The position numbers and the translations under genes are program-made. Positions 42,083-51,669 of a stretch of 64,000 nucleotides of DNA are shown in pieces. Each line of letters starts with the position of its first letter. The stretch's first letter is position 1. The notes below the pieces were generated by a model, which saw nothing but the letters and a program-made list of their open reading frames with translations, had not been told where the DNA came from and did not search any database. The DNA is from Roseiarcus sp963798015 (lineage in GTDB: Bacteria > Pseudomonadota > Alphaproteobacteria > Rhizobiales > Beijerinckiaceae). Where the stretch lies: assembly GCA_963798015.1 (NCBI GenBank), contig CAWCSA010000003.1, forward strand, positions 62,001 to 126,000, written 5' to 3'.

Positions 42083-42652
42083 TCAGGCCGCCTGCCGCAA
42101 CCCTAAGCCGAGCCCGATCCAGCTCGCGCCCGCGAACACGAGATCAATGCCGAGAAAAATTCCGAGCACGTAGAGCGAGGAGACCGGCCAATGGATCAGG
42201 ATGATGATTCCAAGCAGCAGCGTGATCAGGCCCGAAGTGACGACCCAGCCCCATGGCGTCTCGCCCTTCATGTTGAAGCCGAGGAAGACACGCATGATGC
42301 CGGAGGCGACCAGCGCCGCGCCAAGAATGAGCGTGAGCCAAACCGCGGTCAGCAGCGGATTGTCGAACGCCGTGAACCCGGCGATGATGTAGAGGATGCC
42401 GAGCAGGAGCCAGAAGATAAAGCGTCCCCAGGTCTTGATCTGGAACGAGTGGATGACTTCGAAGACGCCCGCGACAATCATCATGATGCCGACAACGTAG
42501 ACCGTCGCCACTGTCGCCATGATGACGCTGCCAAGAGCGATCACACCGGCGACGAGGTAGACCACGCCGAGAGCGACGATCCAGCCCCATTTGCCCCTAA
42601 GCGGCGCGATGCCCGCGGTTGGCCCGAGTCCTAATACTGATGAGTTGGTCAT
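42083..42652 (-). CDS. HdeD family acid-resistance membrane protein
   Basis: The 189-residue protein has six membrane helices in three repeated pairs (GWIVALGVVYLVAGVIALGSV, then FIFWLLLGILYIIAGF, VVTSGLITLLLGIIILIHWP), as in HdeD and DUF308 proteins. A role in acid stress is presumed from the family; the mechanism is unknown. The ATG at 42652 is preferred over a TTG five codons upstream. The LapA-like gene follows 100 bases later on the same strand. Confidence 0.85.
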   Translation of the reverse strand: MTNSSVLGLGPTAGIAPLRGKWGWIVALGVVYLVAGVIALGSVIMATVATVYVVGIMMIVAGVFEVIHSFQIKTWGRFIFWLLLGILYIIAGFTAFDNPLLTAVWLTLILGAALVASGIMRVFLGFNMKGETPWGWVVTSGLITLLLGIIILIHWPVSSLYVLGIFLGIDLVFAGASWIGLGLGLRQAA

Positions 42653-42820
42653 GGCGTCCGTCCCCAATTTTTCCCGCGCGCAACGACGCGAGCTTCATTG
42701 CCCTTATGACGCGGGAATCTTACCGCAATCTATCACAGTCAAACTTGATGAGAAGCGCCCGTTTGACGCTGAAGTATGGCGAGCGCATGCCGAATTGTGG
42801 AGGCGAGAGAGAATGCGCCC

Positions 42821-43081
42821 TCAAGCCTTGGCGCCGTTCCAGTCTCTCAAGCGGCTCATGAGCAGGAACGAAGCAGCTTCCTTCAACTCAGCCAGATAGT
42901 CGCGCGCGGCGCGTGAGAGGCGCTCGACCAACGATTTCTTGTAGCCCTTGTCGTCGGGCTCAAGCGGGATCGTGGTGACGATCACAAGGACGCGCTGCTC
43001 GGCGCCGTCGTCAGCCTTCGCGGTCCACACTTTGGAGGCCCTGGCGAGAGGATGAGAGAATGTCATTAACAATTGCCCCAT
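42821..43081 (-). CDS. Hypothetical protein, 86 residues
   Basis: I do not recognise a family. The product is soluble, with a beta-like N-terminal half (RVLVIVTTIPLEPDD) and a basic helix (KSLVERLSRAARDYLAELKEAAS). An inner ATG six codons downstream is an alternative start. It lies between the HdeD gene and a small membrane-protein gene, all on minus. The frame is plausible but not certain. Confidence 0.5.
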   Translation of the reverse strand: MGQLLMTFSHPLARASKVWTAKADDGAEQRVLVIVTTIPLEPDDKGYKKSLVERLSRAARDYLAELKEAASFLLMSRLRDWNGAKA

Positions 43082-43173
43082 GGATGATATCAGCGTAAGG
43101 GATCAGCGCCGGAGAGGCTCGTCAAGCCCCGCCCTCAAATGCGTGCGCCGACCCCGTTCCGCCGAACGATCGC

Positions 43174-43449
43174 CTACCGCCTCGAATCGAGTAGCCGTAG
43201 CACGAGCCATACGGGGACGACCACCATCGCCCCGGTCAGCAGGATGCGCCCAACCTGGCTTATGTCGCCAAATCCAAGTTCGACGATCTGTCTTATGGCG
43301 CGCGTAGCCTCGGCAAACAACGTCGCCGGGTCGAAACCGAACGTCTCGAGAACGATCCCGACGACAAACGAAACGACAATCAGCCGCAGCGCGACCATCG
43401 CCGGCGATCCGCCGAGAAACCGGCCGACAGCGTTGGTCATGACCGACAA
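43174..43449 (-). CDS. Small membrane protein, probably DUF6460
   Basis: The 91-residue product has two membrane helices (ALRLIVVSFVVGIVLETFG and VGRILLTGAMVVVPVWLVLRLL) and begins with TNAVGRFLGGSP, as proteins of the DUF6460 type do. Function unknown. It lies 77 bases downstream of clpB on the same strand. Confidence 0.6.
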   Translation of the reverse strand: MSVMTNAVGRFLGGSPAMVALRLIVVSFVVGIVLETFGFDPATLFAEATRAIRQIVELGFGDISQVGRILLTGAMVVVPVWLVLRLLDSRR

Positions 43450-43526
43450 TTCCGATCAGCCGATCGCCGGGAGCGGTGGCCGCCGGCTGGACGCTCTGAC
43501 GTCTGAGCGCGTCTGGGCCTCATCGA

Positions 43527-46172
43527 TCAGGCCTTTGGGAACTGAACGACCGACGAGGGCGCTGGCCGGGAAGACGCGTCGGCCTCGCTGCCGACCTCCT
43601 TGCCGTTGATCGTCAGGTGGCCCTGCGCAGCGCTGAGCTTGATCGTCGAGCCGTCGCTGAGCTCTCCGGCGAGCAGCATCTGCGCCAGCGGGTCCTGCAC
43701 CCATTTCTGGATCACGCGCTTCAACGGACGTGCGCCATAAGTCGGATCGTACCCTTTTTCAGCAAGCCATTGGCGCGCCTTGGCGTCGAGGCTGAGCCCG
43801 ATCTTGCGGTCCTCGAGCAGCCTGTTCAGGCGCTTGAGCTGGATGTCGACGATCTCGCTCATGTCCTCGCGCCGCAGGCGATGAAAGAGGATGATTTCAT
43901 CGACGCGGTTCAGGAACTCCGGCCGGAAATGCCCGCGCACGACGCCCATCACTTCCTTCTCGACCGCCTTCGTGTCTTCCCCTTCCCGGAGGTTGACCAG
44001 ATATTCGGAGCCGAGGTTCGAGGTCATGATGATGAGCACGTTGCGGAAATCGACGGTGCGTCCCTGGCCGTCAGTGAGCCGCCCGTCGTCGAGCACCTGC
44101 AACAGGACGTTGAACACGTCCGGATGCGCTTTCTCGATCTCGTCGAAGAGCACGACCTGATAGGGGCGGCGCCGCACCGCCTCGGTCAAAGCTCCGCCTT
44201 CCTCGTAGCCGACATAGCCGGGAGGCGCGCCGATGAGCCGCGCGACCGAGTGCTTCTCCATGTACTCGGACATGTCGATGCGCACGAGCGCGCTGTCGTC
44301 GTCGAACAGGAAGGAAGCAAGCGCCTTGGTGAGCTCCGTCTTGCCGACGCCGGTTGGCCCCAGAAACATGAATGAGCCGATCGGACGGTTCGGATCCTGC
44401 AGGCCGGCGCGGGCGCGCCGGACCGCGGTCGAGACCGCGACCACCGCCTCGCGCTGCCCAACCACGCGCCGCGCAACCTCTTCCTCCATCTTGAGGAGTT
44501 TCTCGCGCTCGCCTTCGAGCATCTTGTCGACGGGGACGCCGGTCCAGCGCGAGACGACCAGCGCGACGTGATTGGCGGTCACCGCCTCGTCGACCAGCAC
44601 GCTATTGTCCTCGCTCTCCGCGTCCTGAAGCTTCTTCTCGAGTTCGGGAAGCGTGCCATAGGTTATGCGCCCGGCTTCGGCGTAGTCGCCCTTGCGCTGC
44701 GCCTGGGCGAGCGCATTGCGCGCGGCCTCAAGCTCCTCCTTGAGCTTGGCGGCCTGACCAAGCTTGTCCTTCTCGGCCTTCCAGCGAGCAGTCAGCGCAT
44801 CGGATTTCTCCTGCAGATCCGCGAGCTCGCCGGCGAGCTTATTGAGGCGATCCTTCGAAGCCGTATCAGTCTCCTTCTTCAGCGCCTCCTGCTCGATCTT
44901 GAGCTGCATGATGCGCCGGTCGAGCTCGTCCAGCTCCTCGGGCTTGGAATCGACCTGCATCCGCTGGCGGGACGCCGCCTCGTCGATAAGGTCGATCGCC
45001 TTGTCCGGCAGGAAGCGGTCGGCGATGTAGCGATCGGATAGCGTGGCTGCGGCAATGATCGCCGGATCGGTAATGCGAACGCCGTGATGGGCCTCGTACC
45101 TCTCCTTCAAGCCCCGCAGGATCGAGATCGTATCCTCGACCGTGGGCTGGGAGACGAACACCGGCTGGAACCGTCGCGCGAGCGCCGCGTCCTTCTCGAC
45201 GTGCTTGCGATATTCATCGAGCGTGGTTGCGCCGACGCAGTGCAATTCGCCGCGCGCCAATGCGGGCTTCAAGAGGTTCGAAGCGTCCATCGCGCCATCG
45301 GCCTTGCCGGCGCCGACGAGGGTGTGCATTTCGTCGATGAACAGGATGATGCCGCCCGCGGCCGCCGTGACCTCGTTCAGCACGCCCTTGAGGCGCTCCT
45401 CGAACTCGCCGCGATATTTCGCGCCGGCAATGAGCGATCCCATGTCGAGCGCGAGCAGCTTCTTGTCGCGCATCGATTCCGGAACGTCGCCATTGACGAT
45501 GCGCAGCGCCAACCCCTCCACGATCGCCGTCTTGCCGACGCCGGGCTCGCCGATCAGCAAAGGATTGTTCTTGGTGCGGCGCGACAGCACCTGGACGGTG
45601 CGGCGAATCTCCTCGTCACGTCCAATGACCGGATCGAGCTTGCCGTTGCGCGCCGCCTCGGTCAGGTCACGGGTATATTTCTTCAGCGCGTCATACTGGT
45701 TCTCGGCGCTCGCCGAGTCGGCCGTGCGGCCCTTGCGGATGTCGTTGATCGCCGCATTGAGGGTCTGCGCCGAGACGCCTGCGTTGGCCAGAATCTTGGC
45801 CGCCTGCGTTCCCTTCTCCATCGCCAGTGCGAGCAGGAGGCGCTCGACGGTGACGAACGAGTCGCCCGCCTTCTGGGCGATCTTCTCTGCATTGTCGAAC
45901 AGGCGCGCCGTCATCGGCGCCATATAGAGCTGCCCAGCCCCCGACCCTTCGACCTTGGGCAATTTGGCGAGCGCGGCTTCGACCTCGGTCAGCGCCTGGC
46001 GAGAGTTCCCGCCCGCCCGGTCGATCAGCCCTGCGGCCAAGCCCTCCTCGTCGTCCAGGAGCACCTTGAGCACGTGCTCGGGCGTGAATTGCTGATGCCC
46101 CTCACGAAGCGCCAGCGATTGCGCGGACTGCACGAAGCCGCGCGCCCGCTCTGTGTATTTCTCCAAGTTCAT
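43527..46172 (-). CDS. clpB: ATP-dependent chaperone ClpB
   Basis: ClpB is a hexameric disaggregase working with DnaK. The 881-residue protein has the Clp N-domain, NBD1 with Walker A GEPGVGKT (about residue 208) and Walker B LFIDEMHTLVG, a long coiled-coil middle domain (about 410-530), and NBD2 with GPTGVGKT (about residue 606) and VVLFDEIEKAHPD. The tail has an extra ~30 residues rich in Ser/Pro. The frame is intact. A GCCGCG-AAAA-CGCGGC hairpin lies 66-81 bases upstream of the start (46238-46253); I could not find a clear heat-shock promoter. Confidence 0.96.
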   Translation of the reverse strand: MNLEKYTERARGFVQSAQSLALREGHQQFTPEHVLKVLLDDEEGLAAGLIDRAGGNSRQALTEVEAALAKLPKVEGSGAGQLYMAPMTARLFDNAEKIAQKAGDSFVTVERLLLALAMEKGTQAAKILANAGVSAQTLNAAINDIRKGRTADSASAENQYDALKKYTRDLTEAARNGKLDPVIGRDEEIRRTVQVLSRRTKNNPLLIGEPGVGKTAIVEGLALRIVNGDVPESMRDKKLLALDMGSLIAGAKYRGEFEERLKGVLNEVTAAAGGIILFIDEMHTLVGAGKADGAMDASNLLKPALARGELHCVGATTLDEYRKHVEKDAALARRFQPVFVSQPTVEDTISILRGLKERYEAHHGVRITDPAIIAAATLSDRYIADRFLPDKAIDLIDEAASRQRMQVDSKPEELDELDRRIMQLKIEQEALKKETDTASKDRLNKLAGELADLQEKSDALTARWKAEKDKLGQAAKLKEELEAARNALAQAQRKGDYAEAGRITYGTLPELEKKLQDAESEDNSVLVDEAVTANHVALVVSRWTGVPVDKMLEGEREKLLKMEEEVARRVVGQREAVVAVSTAVRRARAGLQDPNRPIGSFMFLGPTGVGKTELTKALASFLFDDDSALVRIDMSEYMEKHSVARLIGAPPGYVGYEEGGALTEAVRRRPYQVVLFDEIEKAHPDVFNVLLQVLDDGRLTDGQGRTVDFRNVLIIMTSNLGSEYLVNLREGEDTKAVEKEVMGVVRGHFRPEFLNRVDEIILFHRLRREDMSEIVDIQLKRLNRLLEDRKIGLSLDAKARQWLAEKGYDPTYGARPLKRVIQKWVQDPLAQMLLAGELSDGSTIKLSAAQGHLTINGKEVGSEADASSRPAPSSVVQFPKA

Positions 46173-46237
46173 CGTTTACCCCTTCGGCGCAAGGCCCCGT
46201 CCCGAAGCAACGTGAGCCAAGCCCATACAACAGGATT

Positions 46238-46253
46238 GCCGCGTTTTCGCGGC
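46238..46253. promoter_or_regulatory. Hairpin in the clpB leader region
   Basis: GCCGCG-TTTT-CGCGGC is a perfect 6-bp stem with a four-base loop, 66-81 bases upstream of clpB. It could be part of the mRNA leader or the end of the upstream unit. No protein is known to me for this site. Confidence 0.3.
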
Positions 46254-46338
46254 TTGAACGGTATGTAGGAGCGGCCTAGCGCCGACGGAAGGGGTCGCGC
46301 GGTGGTCAGCGGGCGAGGGCAGCCTAGTCGGTGCCCGA

Positions 46339-46821
46339 TCACAACCCGTCAAACTGCACAAACCCTTTCGTCCAAACTATCGCGCTCGCACCATCCACTT
46401 TCCAATAAACGCTGGCCCATGTGTTAAATATCCCGCCCGCATATCCGTTGAACACCGCCACGCGGATTGACGGATCGTTTCGACAAGAGGGCAACAACTT
46501 GAACCCCTGCTCGGTAAGCGACTTCACGAGGCGTTCTTCGGGAGTACCTGGCGGGAAGCTTTGGGCGAGGCGCTGATTGAGTTCCGGCGAAATAGCAAGT
46601 GGTAGCGACGCTCGCAATTGCGCCTCGGACGCGCCTTCAGGCGGACAAGCTCCTGTCCACCCACCCCCGGCGGTGACATGTCGCAACAAGGGAGGCCCCG
46701 CTTCGCTACATCCGAAAAGAGCCGACACGCTGAGGATTCCAACGGCGCCGAGAGTGCTCAGTACCTTCCAGCGCGCCTTCACTTCGAGCCTCTCCTTGCC
46801 TAACTTCTGTCGACTCCGCAC
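46339..46821 (-). CDS. Putative lipoprotein, unknown function
   Basis: The 160-residue product has a signal sequence ending in SALFGC (lipobox, Cys about residue 38), then a mostly polar domain. A GTG at about codon 14 (VKARWKVL) may be the real start, which would give a normal signal length. No family recognised. It is upstream of clpB on the same strand, separated by about 166 bases. Confidence 0.6.
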   Translation of the reverse strand: MRSRQKLGKERLEVKARWKVLSTLGAVGILSVSALFGCSEAGPPLLRHVTAGGGWTGACPPEGASEAQLRASLPLAISPELNQRLAQSFPPGTPEERLVKSLTEQGFKLLPSCRNDPSIRVAVFNGYAGGIFNTWASVYWKVDGASAIVWTKGFVQFDGL

Positions 46822-46871
46822 CTAGAGACAAACGGGGCCATGACGTACGATCGACCATAGCTTTTGAAGAG

Positions 46872-47102
46872 TCAGGGCTTAGGGGATGCGCGCTTGAAAA
46901 ACTCCTGAAGCCAGTCGGCGTTCATGCCGGCGATCGGGAGCCACGCCTTGAACAGGGTCTCGGGAGAAAAACGCTCGAGCTCGACCATCATACGCTTTTC
47001 GATCTCCGCCATGGCCGCCTTCTGCATCGGCTCGACATCCGGCAATCCCATGAACTGGCGCGCCTCGAGAGGCGTGCAGTCGACATCGACGGTGATCTTC
47101 AT
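46872..47102 (-). CDS. Conserved hypothetical protein, DUF6489-like
   Basis: The 76-residue protein begins MKITVDVDCTPLEARQFMGL and ends FKRASPKP; the pattern of PDVEPMQKAAMAEIEKRM is as in DUF6489 proteins that occur widely in alphaproteobacteria. Function unknown. It is soluble and helical after a short beta start. Confidence 0.75.
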   Translation of the reverse strand: MKITVDVDCTPLEARQFMGLPDVEPMQKAAMAEIEKRMMVELERFSPETLFKAWLPIAGMNADWLQEFFKRASPKP

Positions 47103-47230
47103 CGGGCGCGGCTCTCCCTTGTCTGACGCTTAAGCGGGATGACTTGGCGCGGTACGGCGAGTAATTGGGAGCCCTCTCGCGCTCTTTGAGGCCCCATGAC
47201 TATCGCAGGTCTTTGCAGTGGGAGCCAGTC

Positions 47231-47977
47231 GTGAGCGGGCCAAAAGCCTTCATTCTTCATCTGGAGCGCGCGACTTCACGCGCAGCCACTGTCCAGTCGT
47301 TGCGCGCCAGCATGGCCATCGAGAGCGAGGTCCTGGCGGCGGTCGACGGCGCGCGTCTCACGCCGCAGGAGGTTGGCGACGTCTACGCGCGGCGGCGCTT
47401 CCGGCCCATCTATCCATTCTCGCTAACGAGAACTGAGGTCGGCGTCTTCCTCAGCCACCGCGCGGCTTGGCGGCGGATCCTGGATGACGCGCTCGACTTC
47501 GCCTTCATCTTCGAGGACGACGCTGAGATCGACCCGTCTGCCTTCGCGGCGCTCCTCGAGTTCGTAACTCTCGAGCGCTCCGCCTGGGATTACGTGCTGC
47601 TGCCGGCTCAGCCCATCCGAGGCGGGACGACGGTCGCAAGCCGCGGCGACCTGTCGCTCCTGCGCCCCGACGCGCCGCCCTTAAGAGCGATCGCCCAGAT
47701 CGTCTCGCTCGCCGCCGCCAAGCGCCTCCTTGATCGCACCCTGCCCTTCGATCGCCCCATCGACACGCTGATGCAAATGACCTGGGTCACTGGCCAGCCG
47801 GTTTTGGTCGCCTCGCCGTCGCCGATCCGCGACGTGTCCCGCGAGACCGGCGGCAGCACCGTCCAGCGGAAATCGATGAGCGTCGTTGAGCGCCTGCGCC
47901 ACGAGGCGATGCGCCCGATCTATCGCGCGCAAGTGCTCGCCCGCTACCGGCGGGATCTGAAGGAAGTTCGCGGCTAA
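47231..47977 (+). CDS. Glycosyltransferase family 25 (LOS/LPS type)
   Basis: The 248-residue protein has GT25 motifs: LTRTEVGVFLSHRAAWRRIL (about residues 63-82) and FAFIFEDDAEI with the EDD acid motif (about residues 92-102). Such enzymes add sugars to lipo-oligosaccharides. It starts with GTG at 47231 after GGAG at 47221-47224. A strong hairpin lies 60 bases after the stop. Confidence 0.82.
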   Translation: MSGPKAFILHLERATSRAATVQSLRASMAIESEVLAAVDGARLTPQEVGDVYARRRFRPIYPFSLTRTEVGVFLSHRAAWRRILDDALDFAFIFEDDAEIDPSAFAALLEFVTLERSAWDYVLLPAQPIRGGTTVASRGDLSLLRPDAPPLRAIAQIVSLAAAKRLLDRTLPFDRPIDTLMQMTWVTGQPVLVASPSPIRDVSRETGGSTVQRKSMSVVERLRHEAMRPIYRAQVLARYRRDLKEVRG

Positions 47978-48038
47978 CTAGAGGCTGCTGCATCTGGGTA
48001 AAGGCGATGGCGGTAGCGCACCCGCCCCCCTCCTCGGT

Positions 48039-48058
48039 CCTCCCCCACAAGGGGGAGG
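48039..48058. terminator. GC-rich hairpin between convergent genes
   Basis: CCTCCCCC-ACAA-GGGGGAGG is a perfect 8-bp stem-loop between the GT25 gene (+) and the GGDEF/EAL gene (-). It probably acts as a bidirectional transcription stop, although no T-run follows. Confidence 0.5.
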
Positions 48059-48106
48059 AGGTGCGGCGGGAGCCGTAACCTCAAGAGCGGAAGGCAGCTG
48101 CGGCCG

Positions 48107-51062
48107 TCAGGCGACCGCCGCCCCCATAAGCTTTCGTGCTGCGGCTGCGCTCATGGGTTGGCCGAAGGCCGAGCCTTGCGCGAATTGGCAGCCAAGCTGG
48201 GCAAGCTCGACGGCGTCGGATTCCGTCTCCGCCCCCTCGGAGATGACGTCCATGCCGATCTCCTGCGCCATGGCCACGATTGAACGCAGGATGGGCGACC
48301 TCGCGCCGAAGGCGTTGGGTCTGACCAGCGAAGCGTCGATCCGCATCGCGTCGAAACGGTACTCAGGCAGATGACCGAGCGAGGTGTAGCCTGCGCCGAA
48401 CCGGTCGAGCATCAGCGCCGCGCCGATTTCGCGCACCCGCTGCAGGAGGGCCGCGGCGTATTCCGGGTTCTCCATCACCAGGCTTTCCGCCGCGGCAAGC
48501 TTGAGCGAGCCGCGCTGGACGTAATGGCGGCCGAGCGCGGAGCGCACGTCGAGCAGAAGGTCGTGGCTGAGCATTTGGCGCGAGAAGGCGGCGACCGTCG
48601 CGAAGATGGGCGGATTGACTTCAAGCGCCTTCTGCCATGCCGCGAGCTCCCTCGCGGTCGACTCGAGAGCGTAGGCGCCAATGTCGACGATGGCGCCGGT
48701 CGAACTCGGCCGCCTGGAGGAACTCATCGTCGCCGAGCACGCCGAGCCTCGGATGGCGCCAGCGGATGAGCGACTGGAAGCCGGCGACGGTGCGATCCTC
48801 GAGGCGCACGATGGGCCGGTAGAGAATCGAGATCTCGCCGCGCTCGAGCGCGCGCCGCACATCGTTGCCCAGCGTCTGCCGATCGGTGCGATGCAGGCGC
48901 ATGTTGGGGGCGAAAATCTCCACCCGGTCGCCGCCGGCCTTTTTGGCGTTGGCGAGCGCGAGTTGAGCGTCAGCGAGAAGATCGCCGCCCTTGTCGTGCA
49001 GCTTCGGATTGTAGTGCGCCGCCCCGATCGACACCGAAAGCGTGATTTCCCGCTCGCCAAAGCTGATCGGCGAGGCAAGCACAGCGCGCAAGGCGTCGAT
49101 CCTGGCGGGCGCGTCCATCGAGCCCGGTTCGGCAAGCACGATTGCGCCGAACATGTCGCCGCCCAGGCGAGCCAGCGTATCGCCTGGATGTAAATCCCGC
49201 GCCAGGCGCCGCGCCACCGCCAAAAGCGCCGAGTCGCCGATCGACAGCCCGTAGGAATCGTTGACCGCGCGGAATTCGTCGACGTCGATCACCATCACCG
49301 TCGGCGCGCCGGCGCCAGGCTTCTGCGCGAGCAGAATGGCCGCGCCCAGGCGATCCGTGAACAGCTCGCGGTTGGGAAGTCCGGTCAGATTGTCATGAAC
49401 CGCGTCATGGAGCATGCGCTCTTCGGCCGACTTGAGCTCGGTCACGTCCGATAGCGAGCCGATCACCCGCACGACCTCGCCGTCGGCGCTGATGACCGGC
49501 CGGGCTTTCAGAACGTACCAGAAATAATGTCCATCGGATCCGCGCAGCCTCAGATCGTGATTGATCCGGCCCGAGCGCTGATGCAGGAGCCCGTCCAGCG
49601 CCAGCGTGTAACGGTCGCGATCGAGAGGATGCAGCACGTCGAGCCAGCCAGCGGCCGGCCCCGCCAGCGCCCCGCGGTTCAAGCCCAGCTGGCTTTCGAT
49701 CGCCTCGCTGCCGTTCACTTCGTCGGTCAAGACGTTCCAGTCGAAGATCGCCTCGCCCGATCCGGTCATGGCCAGCGAGCGCCGCTCGGCGTTGGGGCCG
49801 CTGTCCATGGCGCCGCCGGAACCGGAAAAGGCGAATTGCATCACCGTAAACCCGATCAGCATGACAATCAGCACCAGGCCGCCGACCAGGCCTGGCGCCG
49901 CCAGGTCATTGGTCAGATAGCCGAGCGCCGCCGCGCCCGCGGCCACCACCCAGACTGCGAGCAAGTACCAGGTCGGGATCAGCATCACGGCGCGGTCGGA
50001 GCCGCGCGCGGCGAGGCTCAGGATCAGCAGGAAGCCAATGCCGGCGACGGTGGCGATGGAGATCCTCGCCACGCCCGCGGCGACCGCCGGATTGTAGACC
50101 GACAACCCGACAACGGCCCCCATCAGCACGAGCCAGGCGAGCGCGAAATGGGTGTAGCGCACATGCCATCGCCGCAGATTGAGGTAGGCGAAGAGGAAAA
50201 TTATGAGCGTCGCGCCGATCGTCGCCTCGACCCCGGCGCGCCAGATTCGTTCCGATGCGTCGCCGAGGCCGAACATCTTGCGCCAGAAGCCGAAGTCGAT
50301 GCAGACGTAGGCGAACACCGCCCAGGCCAGCGCCGCGGCTGCGGGAAAAATCATCGCGCCGCGGACCACGAAGACGATGGTCAGAAACAGGGCCAGGAGA
50401 CCGGCGATCCCGATCAGGATCCCTTCGTAGAGGGTGAGGCTCGCCGACTTGTCCTTGAACGCGTCCGGCTCCCACAAATAAAGCTGCGGCAGGTTCGGCG
50501 TGCGCAGCTCCGCGACATAGGTCACGGTCGTTCCGGGATCGAGGGTCAGGCGAAAGACATCGGAATCGGCGCTGTCCTCCCGCTCCGGCGCCGCGCCCTG
50601 GCTTGCGGTGATGGTCGTAATGCGCGACGAGCCGAGGTCGGGCCAGATGAGGCCCGAGCCGACGAAGCGAAAATGCGGCGCCACGATCAGCCGCGTCAGT
50701 TGCTCTTCGGAATCATTGGTCAGCGCGAACACGATCCAGGCCGGCTGAGCGCCCGGCTCGAGGGCGCTGACCTCAATACGGCGGACGATGCCGTCGGCGC
50801 CGGGCGCGGTCGACACCTGGATGCGATCGCCCTGCGCGCTGTGACGTTCGACCACCCGGGTCAGATCGATCGCGTCCGAATCCGGCGAAACCCTCACCGA
50901 TTGCACTGCGTAGACGGGGCGAGAGAACGCCGCCAGCGCAGCGAAGAGAATCATGACGCCGATGAGGCCGCGCCACGCGTCCGAGGCGCGTTTCGCCGGC
51001 CGGCCTACGAAACGCGCTTTGCTAGGGCGAGCCAGGCGATCGTTGAAGGTCTGTTCAGTCAA
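48107..51062 (-). pseudogene. Membrane GGDEF/EAL protein, degenerate domains, frameshifted
   Basis: With one base removed near 48703-48704 the two frames join into a 984-residue protein. N-terminus: a signal-like helix, an extracytoplasmic domain (to about residue 240), and about seven membrane helices (240-430). Then a PAS-like segment (about 445-555), a GGDEF domain with GGDMF in place of GGDEF (about 636), and an EAL domain. The EAL motif reads QSL (FQSLIRWRHP), DDFG-like is LDRFGAGYTS, and the Lys is replaced (MRIDASL), so neither synthesis nor hydrolysis of c-di-GMP is expected; a sensor or binding role is likely. The break is in the EAL domain (AAE/STGAIVDIG). The start is TTG at 51062, overlapping the GNAT stop. 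Confidence 0.82.
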
Positions 51063-51669
51063 GATTGGTCCACGCCAGTCGCGGACGCGTGTCGCTTTGC
51101 ACCAGCCCGAACAGGACGTGGTCGCGCCAAGTCCCGTTGATCCTCAGAAAGCCGCGCGCATAGCCCTCGCGCTGGAAGCCGTTGCGCTCGAGGAGCGCGA
51201 TCGACGGCGCATTTTCCGGGATGCAGGCGGCTTCGATCCGGTGCAGCCGCAACCTGGCAAGCGCGAATTCGACCGTCACCGCGACCGCACGCGTCATGCG
51301 CCCTCGGCCCGCGTGCGGGGCTCCCATCCAATAGCCAAGCGTTCCGCTCTGCGACACCCCGCGCCGCATCCCGCCGAGGGTGATTCCTCCCAAAAGTTCG
51401 TCAGCGGTGCTGTCAAAAATGAGAAACGAATAGGCCTCGTCGCGAGCCGTGTCTTCGTCCTGGCGCTTGAGGCGCCGGCGAAATGCGGCGCGCGTCAAAT
51501 CGTCGTCCGGCCATGTTGGTTCCCAAGGCTCGAGAAAACCGCGGCTTGCAGCGCGCAACTTCGACCACGACGAATAGTCCGCAAGCCCCGCTGGCCGCAG
51601 ATAGAGGCCGTCGCCGCGGAGCACGGGCTCCGGCGCAACAGGTCGGGTCAGGCCGAAAAGCGCCATCAT
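51055..51669 (-). CDS. GNAT acetyltransferase, RimJ-like
   Basis: The 204-residue protein is a GNAT acetyltransferase of the RimJ/RimL group: GDGLYLRPAGLADYSSW at the N-terminus, LGYWMGAPHAGRGRMTRAV (acetyl-CoA binding, about residues 110-128) and HRIEAACIPENAPSIALLERNGF. Substrate could be a ribosomal protein N-terminus. It starts with ATG overlapping the M16 peptidase stop (ATGA) and overlaps the GGDEF/EAL start. Confidence 0.87.
   Translation of the reverse strand: MMALFGLTRPVAPEPVLRGDGLYLRPAGLADYSSWSKLRAASRGFLEPWEPTWPDDDLTRAAFRRRLKRQDEDTARDEAYSFLIFDSTADELLGGITLGGMRRGVSQSGTLGYWMGAPHAGRGRMTRAVAVTVEFALARLRLHRIEAACIPENAPSIALLERNGFQREGYARGFLRINGTWRDHVLFGLVQSDTRPRLAWTNLD

Noticed and set aside
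42591..42899. + strand frame between hdeD and the 86-residue gene
   Set aside because: It overlaps the hdeD start and has no family likeness; likely shadow of non-coding and antisense sequence.
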